DNA of 64,000 nucleotides from Colletes latitarsis (GCF_051014445.1 NC_135141.1:4402001-4466000); one strand, 5' to 3'. Positions 38,013-50,592 are shown, counted from the first letter of the stretch. The notes: generated from the sequence alone by a model not told the origin. Translations and numbers: made by a program.

Positions 38013-38188
38013 TCCGGTGTTACCGACTAAAATACTGACCGAATTCGGGTTTAATTCACTGTTACTGGGTGGTACCACATTACTACGTGATTCAGACCCG
38101 AAAAAACCCAGGATGTGGTAAACAAGTACGCGAAGAAGGCAAAATCATGATCCAGATGCGGGCATAACCCAGACCCAACCCAGACCTA
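38013..38188 (+). repeat. Monomer subtype H (exemplar, 176 bp)
   Basis: It starts 'tccggtgttaccgac' and has 'gaccgaattcgggtttaatt', 'actgggtggtaccac', 'gattcagacccg', 'ggatgtggtaaacaagtacg' and 'atgatccagatg', with linker 'cagacccaacc'. The H' form (39750-39925) has one fewer G after the EcoRI site, which extends the palindrome to 12 bp. Confidence 0.91.
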
Positions 38189-38365
38189 ACCGGTGTTATC
38201 CACTAAAATATTGATCGATACCAGGTTTAATTGAATGGTACTCTGTGGTTCCACATTACCACGTGATTCAAACCCAGACCTAACCCAGGATCTGGCACAC
38301 AAGTATGCGAAGAAGGCAAAATCATGAGCCAGATGCGGGCATAACCCAGACCTAACCCAGACCTA
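38189..38365 (+). repeat. Monomer subtype I' (exemplar, 177 bp)
   Basis: It is like subtype I but with 'tggtactctgtgg' and 'cattaccacgtg', the latter creating CACGTG at 38260-38265. It also has the internal linker copy and the tail 'ggcacacaagtatgcg'. Truncated monomers elsewhere in the window begin with this form. Confidence 0.9.
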
Positions 38366-38540
38366 ACCAGTGTCATCCTTTAAAATATTGATCGAAACAG
38401 GATTTATTGACTGTTACTGTGTGGTACCACATTACTACGTGACTCAAATCTGAAAAAACCCAGGATCTGGCCAACAAGTATGCGAAGAAGGCAAAATCAT
38501 GAGCCAGATGCGGGCATGACCCAGACCTAACCCAGGCATT

Positions 38541-38716
38541 ACCGGTTTTATCCTTTAAAATATTGATCGAAACCAGGTTTTATTGACTGTTGCTGTCTGG
38601 TACCACATTACTACGTGATTCAAATCCGAAAAAACCCAGGATCTGGCCAACAAGTATGCGAAGAAGGCAAAATCATGAGCCAGATGCGGGCATATCCCAG
38701 ACCTAACCCAGACCTA
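38541..38716 (+). repeat. Monomer subtype L (exemplar, 176 bp)
   Basis: It follows a special linker ('gcatgacccagacc' then 'cccaggcatt') and starts 'accggttttatccttt'. The body is K-like: 'aggttttattgactg', 'ttgctgtctggtaccac' and 'caaatccgaaaa'. Confidence 0.9.
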
Positions 38717-38881
38717 ACCGGTGTCATCCTTTAAAATATTGATCGAAACCAGGATTTATTGACTGTTACTGTGTGGTACCACATTACTACGTGACTCAAA
38801 TCTGAAAAAACCCAGGATCTGGCCAACAAGTATGCGAAGAAGGCAAAATCATGAGCCAGATGCGGGCATAACCCAGACCTA
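38717..38881 (+). repeat. Monomer subtype A (exemplar, 165 bp)
   Basis: It starts 'accggtgtcatccttt' and has 'gatcgaaaccaggattta' and 'gtgactcaaatctg'. When B follows it has a single linker unit and is 165 bp. When another subtype follows it has two linker units and is about 176 bp. The heptamer TGACTCA lies at 38792-38798. Confidence 0.92.
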
Positions 38882-39055
38882 ACCGGTTCTATCCTCTAAA
38901 ATGTGGATCGATACCAGGTTTAATTGACTGTTCAGTGTGGTATCACATTACTACGTGATTCTAACCGAGAAAACCCAGGATCTGGCCGACAAGTATGCGA
39001 AGAAGGCAAAACCATGAGCCAGATGCGGGCATAACCCAGACCTAACCCAGACCTA
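38882..39055 (+). repeat. Monomer subtype B (exemplar, 174 bp)
   Basis: It starts 'accggttctatcctc' and has 'aaaatgtggatcg', 'gactgttcagtgtgg' (one base shorter than 'gttactgtgtgg'), 'ggtatcac' and 'ccgagaaaaccc'. The palindrome is broken. It almost always follows a 165-bp A monomer. Confidence 0.91.
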
Positions 39056-39232
39056 ACCGGTGTCATCCTTTAAAATATTGATCGAAACCAGGTTTTATTG
39101 ACTGTTGCTGTCTGGTACCACATTACTACGTGATTCAAATCCGAAAAAAACGCAGGATCTGGCCAACAGGTATGCGAAGAAGGCAAAATCATGAGCCAGG
39201 TGCGGGCATAACCCAGACCTAACCCAGACCTA
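39056..39232 (+). repeat. Monomer subtype K (exemplar, 177 bp)
   Basis: It starts like A ('ggtgtcatccttt') but has 'aggttttattg', 'gttgctgtctggtaccac' and 'gattcaaatccg'. The A-tract is variable in length. This copy has 'aaaacgcagg', a private change shared with the next HOR copy. Confidence 0.9.
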
Positions 39233-39774
39233 ACCGGTGTCATCCTTTAAAATATTGATCGAAACCAGGATTTATTGACTGTTACTGTGTGGTACCACAT
39301 TACTACGTGACCCAAATCTGAAAAAACCCAGGATCTGGCCAACAAGTATGCGAAGAAGGCAAAATCTTGAGCCAGATGCGGGCATGACCCAGACCTAACC
39401 CAGGCATTACCGGTTTTATCCTTTAAAATATTGATCGAAACCAGGTTTTATTGACTGTTGCTGTCTGGTACCACATTACTACGTGATTCAAATACGAAAA
39501 AACCCAGGATCTGGCCAACAAGTATGCGAAGAAGGCAAAATCATGAGCCAGATGCGGGCATAACCCAGACCTGACCGATTTTATCCTGTAAAATATTGAT
39601 CGATGCCAGGTTTAATTGACTGTTACTGTGTGGTATCACATTACTACGTGATTCAAACCCGAAAAAACCCAGGATCTGGCAAACACGAATCCGGAAGAGG
39701 CAAAATCATGAGCCAGATGCGGGCATAACCCAGACCTAACCCAGACCTATCCGGTGTTACCGACTAAAATACTG

Positions 39775-39786
39775 ACCGAATTCGGT
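39775..39786. other. 12-bp perfect palindrome ACCGAATTCGGT in subtype H'
   Basis: It is self-complementary and centred on an EcoRI site. Subtypes D and H have an extra G and keep only the 10-bp core CCGAATTCGG. In H' it lies about 20-25 bp upstream of GTGGTACCAC, so this subtype has two palindromes close together. Confidence 0.88.
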
Positions 39787-39925
39787 TTTAATTCACTGTT
39801 ACTGGGTGGTACCACATTACTACGTGATTCAGACCCGAAAAAACCCAGGATGTGGTAAACAAGTACGCGAAGAAGGCAAAATCATGATCCAGATGCGGGC
39901 ATAACCCAGACCTAACCCAGACCTA

Positions 39926-42895
39926 ACCGGTGTTATCCACTAAAATATTGATCGATACCAGGTTTAATTGAATGGTACTGTGTGGTTCCACATTACTACG
40001 TGATTCAAACCCAGACCTAACCCAGGATCTGGCCAACAAGTATGCGAAAAAGGCAAAATCTTGAGCCAGATGCGGGCATAACCCAGACCTAACCCAGACC
40101 TAATCGGTGTTATCCACTAAAATATTGATCGAAACCAAGTTTAAGTGACTGTTTCTGAGTGGTACCACATTAATACGTGATTCAAACCCTAAAAAACCAA
40201 GGATCTGGGCAAGAAGGTTGCGGAAAAGGCAAAATCATTAGCCAGATGCGGGCATAACTCAGACATAACCCAGACCTAACCGGTGTTACCGACTAAAATA
40301 CTGACCGAATTCGGGTTTAATTCACTGTTACTGTGTGGTACCACGTTACTACGTGATTCAAACACGAAAAAAGCCAGGATCTGGCCAACAAGTATGCGAA
40401 GAAGGCAAAATCATGAGCCAGATGCGGGCATAACCCAGACCTAACACAGACCTGACCGGTTTTATCCTCTAAAATATTGATCGATACCAGGTTTAATTGA
40501 ATGGTACTGTGTGGTTCCACATTACTACGTGATTCAAACCCAGACCTAACCCAGGATCTGGCACACAAGTATGCGAAGAAGGCAAAATCATGAGCCAGAT
40601 GCGGGCATAACCCAGACCTAACCCAGACCTAACCAGTGTCATCCTTTAAAATATTGATCGAAACAGGATTTATTGACTGTTACTGTGTGGTACCACATTA
40701 CTACGTGACTCAAATCTGAAAAAACCCAGGATCTGGCCAACAAGTATGCGAAGAAGGCAAAGTCATGAGCCAGATGCGGGCATAACCCAGACCTAACCCT
40801 GACCTAACCGGTTTTATCCTCTAAAATATTGATCGATACCAGGTTTAATTGACTGTTACTGTGTGGTATCACATTACTACGTGATTCAAACCCGAAAAAA
40901 CCCAGGATCTGGCCAACACGAATCCGGAAAAGGCAAAATCATGAGCCAGATGCGGGCATAACCCAGACCTAACACAGACCTATCCGGTGTTACCGACTAA
41001 AATACTGACCGAATTCGGGTTTAATTCACTGTTACTGGGTGGTACCACATTACTACGTGATTCAGACCCGAAAAAACCCAGGATGTGGTAAACAAGTACG
41101 CGAAGAAGGCAAAATCATGATCCAGATGCGGGCATAACCCAGACCCAACCCAGACCTAACCGGTGTTATCCACTAAAATATTGATCGATACCAGGTTTAA
41201 TTGAATGGTACTCTGTGGTTCCACATTACCACGTGATTCAAACCCAGACCTAACCCAGGATCTGGCACACAAGTATGCGAAGAAGGCAAAATCATGAGCC
41301 AGATGCGGGCATAACCCAGACCTAACCCAGACCTAACCAGTGTCATCCTTTAAAATATTGATCGAAACAGGATTTATTGACTGTTACTGTGTGGTACCAC
41401 ATTACTACGTGACTCAAATCTGAAAAAACCCAGGATCTGGCCAACAAGTATGCGAAGAAGGCAAAATCATGAGCCAGATGCGGGCATGACCCAGACCTAA
41501 CCCAGGCATTACCGGTTTTATCCTTTAAAATATTGATCGAAACCAGGTTTTATTGACTGTTGCTGTCTGGTACCACATTACTACGTGATTCAAATCCGAA
41601 AAAACCCAGGATCTGGCCAACAAGTATGCGAAGAAGGCAAAATCATGAGCCAGATGCGGGCATATCCCAGACCTAACCCAGACCTAACCGGTGTCATCCT
41701 TTAAAATATTGATCGAAACCAGGATTTATTGACTGTTACTGTGTGGTACCACATTACTACGTGACTCAAATCTGAAAAAACCCAGGATCTGGCCAACAAG
41801 TATGCGAAGAAGGCAAAATCATGAGCCAGATGCGGGCATAACCCAGACCTAACCGGTTCTATCCTCTAAAATGTGGATCGATACCAGGTTTAATTGACTG
41901 TTCAGTGTGGTATCACATTACTACGTGATTCTAACCGAGAAAACCCAGGATCTGGCCGACAAGTATGCGAAGAAGGCAAAACCATGAGCCAGATGCGGGC
42001 ATAACCCAGACCTAACCCAGACCTAAACGGTGTCATCCTTTAAAATATTGATCGAAACCAGGTTTTATTGACTGTTGCTGTCTGGTACCACATTACTACG
42101 TGATTCAAATCCGAAAAAAACGCAGGATCTGGCCAACAGGTATGCGAAGAAGGCAAAATCATGAGCCAGGTGCGGGCATAACCCAGACCTAACCCAGACC
42201 TAACCGGTGTCATCCTTTAAAATATTGATCGAAACCAGGATTTATTGACTGTTACTGTGTGGTACCACATTACTACGTGACTCAAATCTGAAAAAACCCA
42301 GGATCTGGCCAACAAGTATGCGAAGAAGGCAAAATCTTGAGCCAGATGCGGGCATGACCCAGACCTAACCCAGGCATTACCGGTTTTATCCTTTAAAATA
42401 TTGATCGAAACCAGGTTTTATTGACTGTTGCTGTCTGGTACCACATTACTACGTGATTCAAATCCGAAAAAACCCAGGATCTGGCCAACAAGTATGCGAA
42501 GAAGGCAAAATCATGAGCCAGATGCGGGCATAACCCAGACCTGACCGATTTTATCCTGTAAAATATTGATCGATGCCAGGTTTAATTGACTGTTACTGTG
42601 TGGTATCACATTACTACGTGATTCAAACCCGAAAAAACCCAGGATCTGGCAAACACGAATCCGGAAGAGGCAAAATCATGAGCCAGATGCGGGCATAACC
42701 CAGACCTAACCCAGACCTATCCGGTGTTACCGACTAAAATACTGACCGAATTCGGTTTTAATTCACTGTTACTGGGTGGTACCACATTACTACGTGATTC
42801 AGACCCGAAAAAACCCAGGATGTGGTAAACAAGTACGCGAAGAAGGCAAAATCATGATCCAGATGCGGGCATAACCCAGACCTAACCCAGACCTA
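39926..42895 (+). repeat. 17-monomer higher-order repeat, copy 2 (2970 bp)
   Basis: This copy has the same 17 subtypes in the same order as the preceding block, at a constant +2970 offset. It shares rare private variants with copy 1: 'taatacgtga' in the C monomer, 'ataactcagacata' at the C-D linker, 'catatccc' at the L-A linker and 'aaaacgcagg' in K. Copy 3 lacks the first two of these variants, so copies 1 and 2 are closer to each other. Confidence 0.96.
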
Positions 42896-44501
42896 ACCGG
42901 TGTTATCCACTAAAATATTGATCGATACCAGGTTTAATTGAATGGTACTGTGTGGTTCCACATTACTACGTGATTCAAACCCAGACCTAACCCAGGATCT
43001 GGCCAACAAGTATGCGAAAAAGGCAAAATCTTGAGCCAGATGCGGGCATAACCCAGACCTAACCCAGACCTAATCGGTGTTATCCACTAAAATATTGATC
43101 GAAACCAAGTTTAAGTGACTGTTTCTGAGTGGTACCACATTACTACGTGATTCAAACCCTAAAAAACCAAGGATCTGGGCAAGAAGGTTGCGGAAAAGGC
43201 AAAATCATTAGCCAGATGCGGGCATAACCCAGACATAACCCAGACCTAACCGGTGTTACCGACTAAAATACTGACCGAATTCGGGTTTAATTCACTGTTA
43301 CTGTGTGGTACCACGTTACTACGTGATTCAAACACGAAAAAAGCCAGGATCTGGCCAACAAGTATGCGAAGAAGGCAAAATCATGAGCCAGATGCGGGCA
43401 TAACCCAGACCTAACACAGACCTGACCGGTTTTATCCTCTAAAATATTGATCGATACCAGGTTTAATTGAATGGTACTGTGTGGTTCCACATTACTACGT
43501 GATTCAAACCCAGACCTAACCCAGGATCTGGCACACAAGTATGCGAAGAAGGCAAAATCATGAGCCAGATGCGGGCATAACCCAGACCTAACCCAGACCT
43601 AACCAGTGTCATCCTTTAAAATATTGATCGAAGCAGGATTAATTGACTGTTACTGTGTGGTACCACATTACTACGTGACTCAAATCTGAAAAAACCCAGG
43701 ATCTGGCCAACAAGTATGCGAAGAAGGCAAAGTCATGAGCCAGATGCGGGCATAACCCAGACCTAACCCTGACCTAACCGGTTTTATCCTCTAAAATATT
43801 GATCGATACCAGGTTTAATTGACTGTTACTGTGTGGTATCACATTACTACGTGATTCAAACCCGAAAAAACCCAGGATCTGGCCAACACGAATCCGGAAA
43901 AGGCAAAATCATGAGCCAGATGCGGGCATAACCCAGACCTAACACAGACCTATCCGGTGTTACCGACTAAAATACTGACCGAATTCGGGTTTAATTCACT
44001 GTTACTGGGTGGTACCACATTACTACGTGATTCAGACCCGAAAAAACCCAGGATGTGGTAAACAAGTACGCGAAGAAGGCAAAATCATGATCCAGATGCG
44101 GGCATAACCCAGACCCAACCCAGACCTAACCGGTGTTATCCACTAAAATATTGATCGATACCAGGTTTAATTGAATGGTACTGTGTGGTTCCACATTACC
44201 ACGTGATTCAAACCCAGACCTAACCCAGGATCTGGCACACAAGTATGCGAAGAAGGCAAAATCATGAGCCAGATGCGGGCATAACCCAGACCTAACCCAG
44301 ACCTAACCAGTGTCATCCTTTAAAATATTGATCGAAACAGGATTTATTGACTGTTACTGTGTGGTACCACATTACTACGTGACTCAAATCTGAAAAAACC
44401 CAGGATCTGGCCAACAAGTATGCGAAGAAGGCAAAATCATGAGCCAGATGCGGGCATGACCCAGACCTAACCCAGGCATTACCGGTTTTATCCTTTAAAA
44501 T
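42896..44501 (+). repeat. 17-monomer higher-order repeat, copy 3 (partial)
   Basis: This copy follows the order I-C-D-E-A'-G-H-I'-A' and stops a few bases into the tenth monomer (L). About five substitutions against copy 2 were seen, including 'tactacgtga' for 'taatacgtga' and 'aagcaggattaatt' for 'aaacaggatttatt'. The unit breaks inside the monomer starting at 44481, where an L-type start switches to an H'-type body. The remaining eight monomers are absent here. Confidence 0.93.
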
Positions 44502-44656
44502 ACTGACCGAATTCGGTTTTAATTCACTGTTACTGGGTGGTACCACATTACTACGTGATTCAGACCCGAAAAAACCCAGGATGTGGTAAACAAGTACGCG
44601 AAGAAGGCATAATCATGATCCAGATGCGGGCATAACCCAGACCTAACCCAGACCTA
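44481..44656 (+). repeat. Chimeric monomer L/H' ending the 17-mer array
   Basis: It begins with the L-specific linker and 'accggttttatccttt', then after 'aaaata' continues 'ctgaccgaattcgg', which is H'. The switch lies at about 44497-44503, where both parents share 'aaaata'. It marks the exact end of the 2970-bp periodicity. Confidence 0.9.
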
Positions 44657-47453
44657 ACCGGTGTTATCCACTAAAATATTGATCGATACCAGGTTTAATT
44701 GAATGGTACTGTGTGGTTCCACATTACTACGTGATTCAAACCCAGACCTAACCCAGGATCTGGCCAACAAGTATGCGAAAAATGCAAAATCTTGAGCCAG
44801 ATGCGGGCATAACCCAGACCTAACCCAGACCTAATCGGTGTTATCCACTAAAATATTGATCGAAACCAAGTTTAAGTGACTGTTTCTGAGTGGTACCACA
44901 TTACTACATGATTCAAACCCTAAAAAACCAAGGATCTGGGCATGAAGTTTGCGGAAAAGGCAAAATCATTAGCCAGATGCGGGCATAACCCAGACATAAC
45001 CCAGACCTAACCGGTGTTACCGACTAAAATACTGACCGAATTCGGGTTTAATTCACTGTTACTGTGTGGTACCACGTTACTACGTGATTCAAACACGAAA
45101 AAAGCCAGGATCTGGCCAACAAGTATGCGAAGAAGGCAAAATCATGAGCCAGATGCGGGCATAACCCAGACCTAACCGGTTCTATCCTCTAAAATGTGGA
45201 TCGAAACCAGGTTTAATTGACTGTTCAGTGTGGTATCACATTACTACGTGATTCAAACCGAGAAAACCCAGGATCTGGCCGACAAGTATGCGAAGAAGGC
45301 AAAATCATGAGCCAGATGCGGGCATAACCCAGACCTAACCAAGACCTAACCGGTGTTACCGACTAAAATACTGACCGTATCCAGGTTTAATTGACTGTTA
45401 CTGTGTGGTATCACATTACTACGTGATTCAAACCCGAAAAAACCCAGGATCTGGCCAACACGAATCCGGAAGAGGCAAAATCATGAGCCAGATGCGGGCA
45501 TAACCCAGACCTAACACAGACCTATCCGGTGTTGCCGACTAAAATACTGACCGAATTCGGTTTTAATTCACTGTTACTGGGTGGTACCAGATTACTACGT
45601 GATTCAGACCCGAAAAAACCCAGGATGTGGTAAACAAGTACGCGAAGCAGGCAAAATAATGATCCAGATGCGGGCATAACCCAGACCCAACCCAGACCTA
45701 ACCGGTGTTATCCACTAAAATATTGATCGATACCAGGTTTAATTGAATGGTACTGTGTGGTTCCACATTACTACGTGATTCAAACCCAGACCTAACCCAG
45801 GATCTGGCCAACAAGTATGCGAAAAAGGCAAAATCTTGAGCCAGATGCGGGCATAACCCAGACCTAACCCAGACCTAATCGGTGTTATCCACTAAAATAT
45901 TGATCGAAACCAAGTTTAAGTGACTGTTTCTGAGTGGTACCACATTACTACGTGATTCAAACCCTAAAAAACCAAGGATCTGGGCAAGAAGGTTGCGGAA
46001 AAGGCAAAATCATTAGCCAGATGCGGGCATAACCCAGACATAACCCAGACCTAACCGGTGTTACCGACTAAAATACTGACCGAATTCGGGTTTAATTCAC
46101 TGTTACTGTGTGGTACCACGTTACTACGTGATTCAAACACGAAAAAAGCCAGGATCTGGCCAACAAGTATGCGAAGAAGGCAAAATCATGAGCCAGATGC
46201 GGGCATAACCCAGACCTAACACAGACCTGACCGGTTTTATCCTCTAAAATAATGATCGATACCAGGTTTAATTGAATGGTACTGTGTGGTTCCACATTAC
46301 TACGTGATTCAAACCCAGACCTAACCCAGGATCTGGCCTACGAGTATGCGAAGAAGGCAAAATCATGATCCAGATGCGGGCATAACCCAGACCCAACCCA
46401 GACCTAACCGGTGTTATCCACTAAAATATTGATCGATACCAGGTTTAATTGAATGGTACTGTGTGGCTCCACATTACTACGTGAGATAAACCCAGACCCA
46501 ACCCAGGATCTGGCCAACAGGTATGCGAAGAAGGCAAAGTCATGAGCCAGATGCGGGCATAACCCAGACCTAACCCTGACCTAACCGGTTTTATCCTCTT
46601 AAATATTGATCGATACCAGGTTTAATTGACTGTTACTGTGTGGTATCACATTACTACGTGATTCAAACCCGAAAAAACCCAGGATCTGGCCAACACGAAT
46701 CCGGAAAAGGCAAAATCATGAGCCAGATGCGGGCATAACCCAGACCTAACACAGACCTATCCGATGTTACCGACTAAAATACTGACCGAATTCGGATTTA
46801 ATTCACTGTTACTGGGTGGTACCACATTACTACGTGATTCAGACCCGAAAAAACCCAGGATGTGGTAAACAAGTACGCGAAGAAGGCAAAATCATGATCC
46901 AGATGCGGGCATAACCCAGACCTAACCCAGACCTAACCGGTGTTATCCACTAAAATATTGATCGACACCAGGTTTAATTGAATGGTACTGTGTGGTTCCA
47001 CATTACCACGTGATTCAAACCCAGACCTAACCCAGGATCTGGCCAACAAGTATGCGAAGAAGGCAAAATCATGAGCCAGATGCGGGCATAACCCAGACCT
47101 AACCCAAACCTAACCGGGGTTACCGACTAAAATACTGACCGAATCCAGGATCAATTGACTGTCACTGTGAGGTGCCACATTACTACGTGATTCAAACCCG
47201 AAAAAACCCAGGATCCGGCCAACAAGTATGCGAAGAAGGCAAAATCATGAGCCAGATGCGGGCATAACCCAGACCTAACCCAGACCTGACCGGCTTTATC
47301 CTCTAAAATATTGATCGATACCAGGTTTAAATGACTGTTACTGTGTGGTACCACATTACTACGTGATTCAAACCCGAAAAAACCCAGGATCCGGCCAACA
47401 AGTATGCGAAGAATGCAAAATCACGAGCCAGATGCGGGCATAACCCAGACCTG

Positions 47454-47984
47454 ACCGGTTTTATCCTCTAAAATATTGATCGATACCAGGTTTAATTGAA
47501 AGGTACTGTGTGGTTGCACATTACCACGTGATTCAAACCCAGACATAACCCAGGATCTGGCCAACAAGTATGCGAAAAAGGCAAAATCATGAGCCAGATG
47601 CAGGCATAAGCCAGACCTAACCCAGACCTAACCGGTGTTATCCTCTAAAATATTGATCGATACCAGGCTTAATTGAAAGGTACTGTGTGGTTGCACATTA
47701 CCACGTGATTCAAACCCAGACCTAACCCAGGATCTGGCCAACAAGTATGCGAAAAAGGCAAAATCATGAGCCAGATGCAGGCATAAGCCAGACCTAACCC
47801 AGACCTAACCGGTGTTATCCACTAAAATATTGATCGATACCAGGTTTAATTGAAAGGTACTGTGTGGTTGCACATTACCACGTGATTCAAACCCAGACCT
47901 AACCCAGGATCTGGCCAACAAGTATGCGAAGAAGGCAAAATCATGAGCCAGATGCGGGCATAACCCAGACCTAACCCAGACCTG
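47454..47984 (+). repeat. Three consecutive I-like monomers (local monomer tandem)
   Basis: Monomers start at 47454, 47631 and 47808. All share 'gaaaggtactgtgtggttgc' and 'attaccacgtg', and the first two end in 'atgcaggcataagcc'. The partner segment at 54081-54257 and 54258 has only two. One 177-bp monomer has been gained or lost by single-monomer slippage. Confidence 0.88.
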
Positions 47985-48678
47985 ACCGGTTTTATCCTCT
48001 AAAATATTGATCGATACCAGGTTTAAATGACTGTTACTGTGTGGTACCACATTACTACGTGATTCAAACCCTAAAAAACCAAGGATCTGGGCAAGAAGGT
48101 TGCGGAAAAGGCAAAATCATTAGCCAGATGCGCGCATAACCCAGACATAACACAGACCTAACCGGTGTTACCGACTAAAATACTGACCGAATTCGGGTTT
48201 AATTCACTGTTACTGGGTGGTACCACATTACTACGTGATTCAGACCCGAAAAAACCCAGGATGTGGTAAACAAGTACGCGAAGAAGGCAAAATCATGATC
48301 CAGATGCGGGCATAACCCAGACCTAACCCAGACCTAACCGGTGTTATCCACTAAAATATTGATCGATACCAGGTTTAATTGAATGGTACTGTGTGGTTCC
48401 ACATTACCACGTGATTCAAACCCAGACCTAACCCAGGATCTGGCCAACAAGTATGCGAAGAAGGCAAAATCATGAGCCAGGTGCGGGCATAACCCAGACC
48501 TAACCCAGACCTAACCGGTGTCATCCTTTAAAATATTGATCGAAACCAGGATTTATTGACTGTTACTGTGCGGTACCACATTACTACGTGACTCAAATCT
48601 GAAAAAACCCAGGATCTGGCCAACAAGTATGCGAAGAAGGCAAAATCTTGAGCCAGATGCGGGCATAACCCAGACCTG

Positions 48679-48854
48679 ACCGGTTTTATCCTGTAAAATA
48701 TTGATCGATACCAGGTTTAATTGACTGTTACTGTGTGGTATCACATTACTACGTGATTCAAGCCCGAAAAAACCCAGGATCTGGGCAAGAAGGTTGCGGA
48801 AAAGGCAAAATCATTAGCCAGATGCGGGCATAACCCAGACATAACCCAGACCTA
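48679..48854 (+). repeat. Chimeric monomer G/C
   Basis: It starts as G' ('ttttatcctg', 'ggtatcac', 'attcaagcccg') and after 'cccaggatctgg' continues as C ('gcaagaaggttgcgg', 'cattagcc', 'cagacataacc'). The same chimera occurs at about 55643-55818 in segment R copy 2. Confidence 0.87.
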
Positions 48855-50592
48855 ACCGGTGTTACCGACTAAAATACTGACCGAATTCGGGTTTAATTCA
48901 CTGTTACTGGGTGGTACCACATTACTACGTGATTCAGACCCGAAAAAACCCAGGATGTGGTAAACAAGTACGCGAAGAAGGCAAAATCATGACCCAGATG
49001 CGGGCATAACCCAGACCTAACCCAGACCTAACCGGTGTTATCCACTAAAATATTGATCGATACCAGGTTTAATTGAATGGTACTGTGTGGTTCCACATTA
49101 CCACGTGATTCAAACCCAGACCTAACCCAGGATCTGGCCAACAAGTATGCGAAGAAGGCAAAATCATGAGCCAGATGCAGGCATAAGCCAGACCTAACCC
49201 AGACCTAACCGGTGTTATCCACTAAAATATTGATCGATACCAGGTTTAATTGAAAGGTACTGTGTGGTTGCACATTACCACGTGATTCAAACCCAGACCT
49301 AACCCAGGATCTGGCCAACAAGTATGCGAAAAAGGCAAAATCATGAGCCAGATGCGGGCATAACCCAGACCTAACCCAGACCTAACCAGTGTCATCCTTT
49401 AAAATATTGATCGAAACAGGATTTATTTACTGTTACTGTGTGGTACCACATTACTACGTGACTCAAATCTGAGAAAACCCAGGATCTGGCCAACAAGTAT
49501 GCGAAGAAGGCAAAATCATGAGCCAGATGCGGGCATAACCCAGACCTAACCGGTTCTCTCCTCTAAACTGTGGATCGAAACCGGGTTTAATTGACTGTTC
49601 AGTGTGGTATCACATTACTACGTGATTCAAAACGAGAAAACCCAGGATCTGGCCGACAAGTATGCGAAGAAGGCAAAAGCATGAGCCAGATGCGGGCATA
49701 ACCCAGACCTAACCAAGACCTAACCGGTGTTACCGACTAAAATACTGACCGTATCCAGGTTTAATTGACTGTTACTGTGTGGTACCACATTACTACGTGA
49801 TTCAAACCCGAAAAAACCCAGGATCTGGCCAACAGGTATGCGAAGAAGGCAAAATCATGAGCCAGGTGCGGGCATAACCCAGACCTAACCCAGACCTAAC
49901 CGGTGTCATCCTTTAAAATATTGATCGAAACCAGGATTTATTGACTGTTACTGTGTGGTACCACATTACTACGTGACTCAAATCTGAAAAAACCCAGGAT
50001 CTGGCCAACAAGTATGCGAAGAAGGCAAAATCTTGAGCCAGATGCGGGCATAACCCAGACCTGACCGGTTTTATCCTGTAAAATATTGATCGATACCAGG
50101 TTTAATTGACTGTTACTGTGTGGTATCACATTACTACGTGATTCAAGCCCGAAAAAACCCAGGATCTGGTCAACACGAATCCGGAAGAGGCAAAATCATG
50201 AGCCAGATGCGGGCATAACCCAGACCTAACACAGACCTATCCGGTGTTACCGACTAAAATACTGACCGAATTCGGTTTTAATTCACTGTTACTGGGTGGT
50301 ACCACATTACTACGTGATTCAGACCCGAAAAAACCCAGGATGTGGTAAACAAGTACGCGAAGAAGGCAAAATCATGATCCAGATGCGGGCATAACCCAGA
50401 CCTAACCCAGACCTAACCGGTGTTATCCACTAAATTATTGATCGATACCAGGTTTAATTGAATGGTACTGTGTGGTTCCACATTACTACGTGATTCAAAC
50501 CCAGACCTAACCCAGGATCTGGCCAACAAGTATGCGAAAAAGGCAAAATCTTGAGCCAGATGCGGGCATAACCCAGACCTAACCCAGACCTA

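Larger units (their letters stand above)
36956..39925 (+). repeat. 17-monomer higher-order repeat, copy 1 (2970 bp)
   Basis: Monomer starts are 36956, 37133, 37309, 37485, 37662, 37837, 38013, 38189, 38366, 38541, 38717, 38882, 39056, 39233, 39409, 39574 and 39750. The subtype order in my labels is I-C-D-E-A'-G-H-I'-A'-L-A-B-K-A-L-G'-H'. The lengths sum to exactly 2970 bp. The next copy begins at 39926 with the same order. Compared by eye line by line, I saw only three substitutions against copy 2, near 39057, 39312 and 39494, and none over roughly the first 2.1 kb. Such identity over 17 distinct monomers shows the 2970-bp block, not the monomer, is the recently amplified unit. Confidence 0.96.

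Noticed and set aside
36956..42895. Near-perfect 2970-bp copies as an assembly duplication artefact
   Set aside because: Copies 1 and 2 differ at three sites and copy 3 at about five more, and a diverged 17-mer of the same order exists at 15723. This fits real HOR evolution better than a duplicated contig, although read-level proof is not possible here.
44313..44546. A minus-strand frame with a C-terminus unlike the others in the window
   Set aside because: The frame crosses the L/H' chimeric monomer at 44481-44656, and its different sequence is a by-product of that junction.
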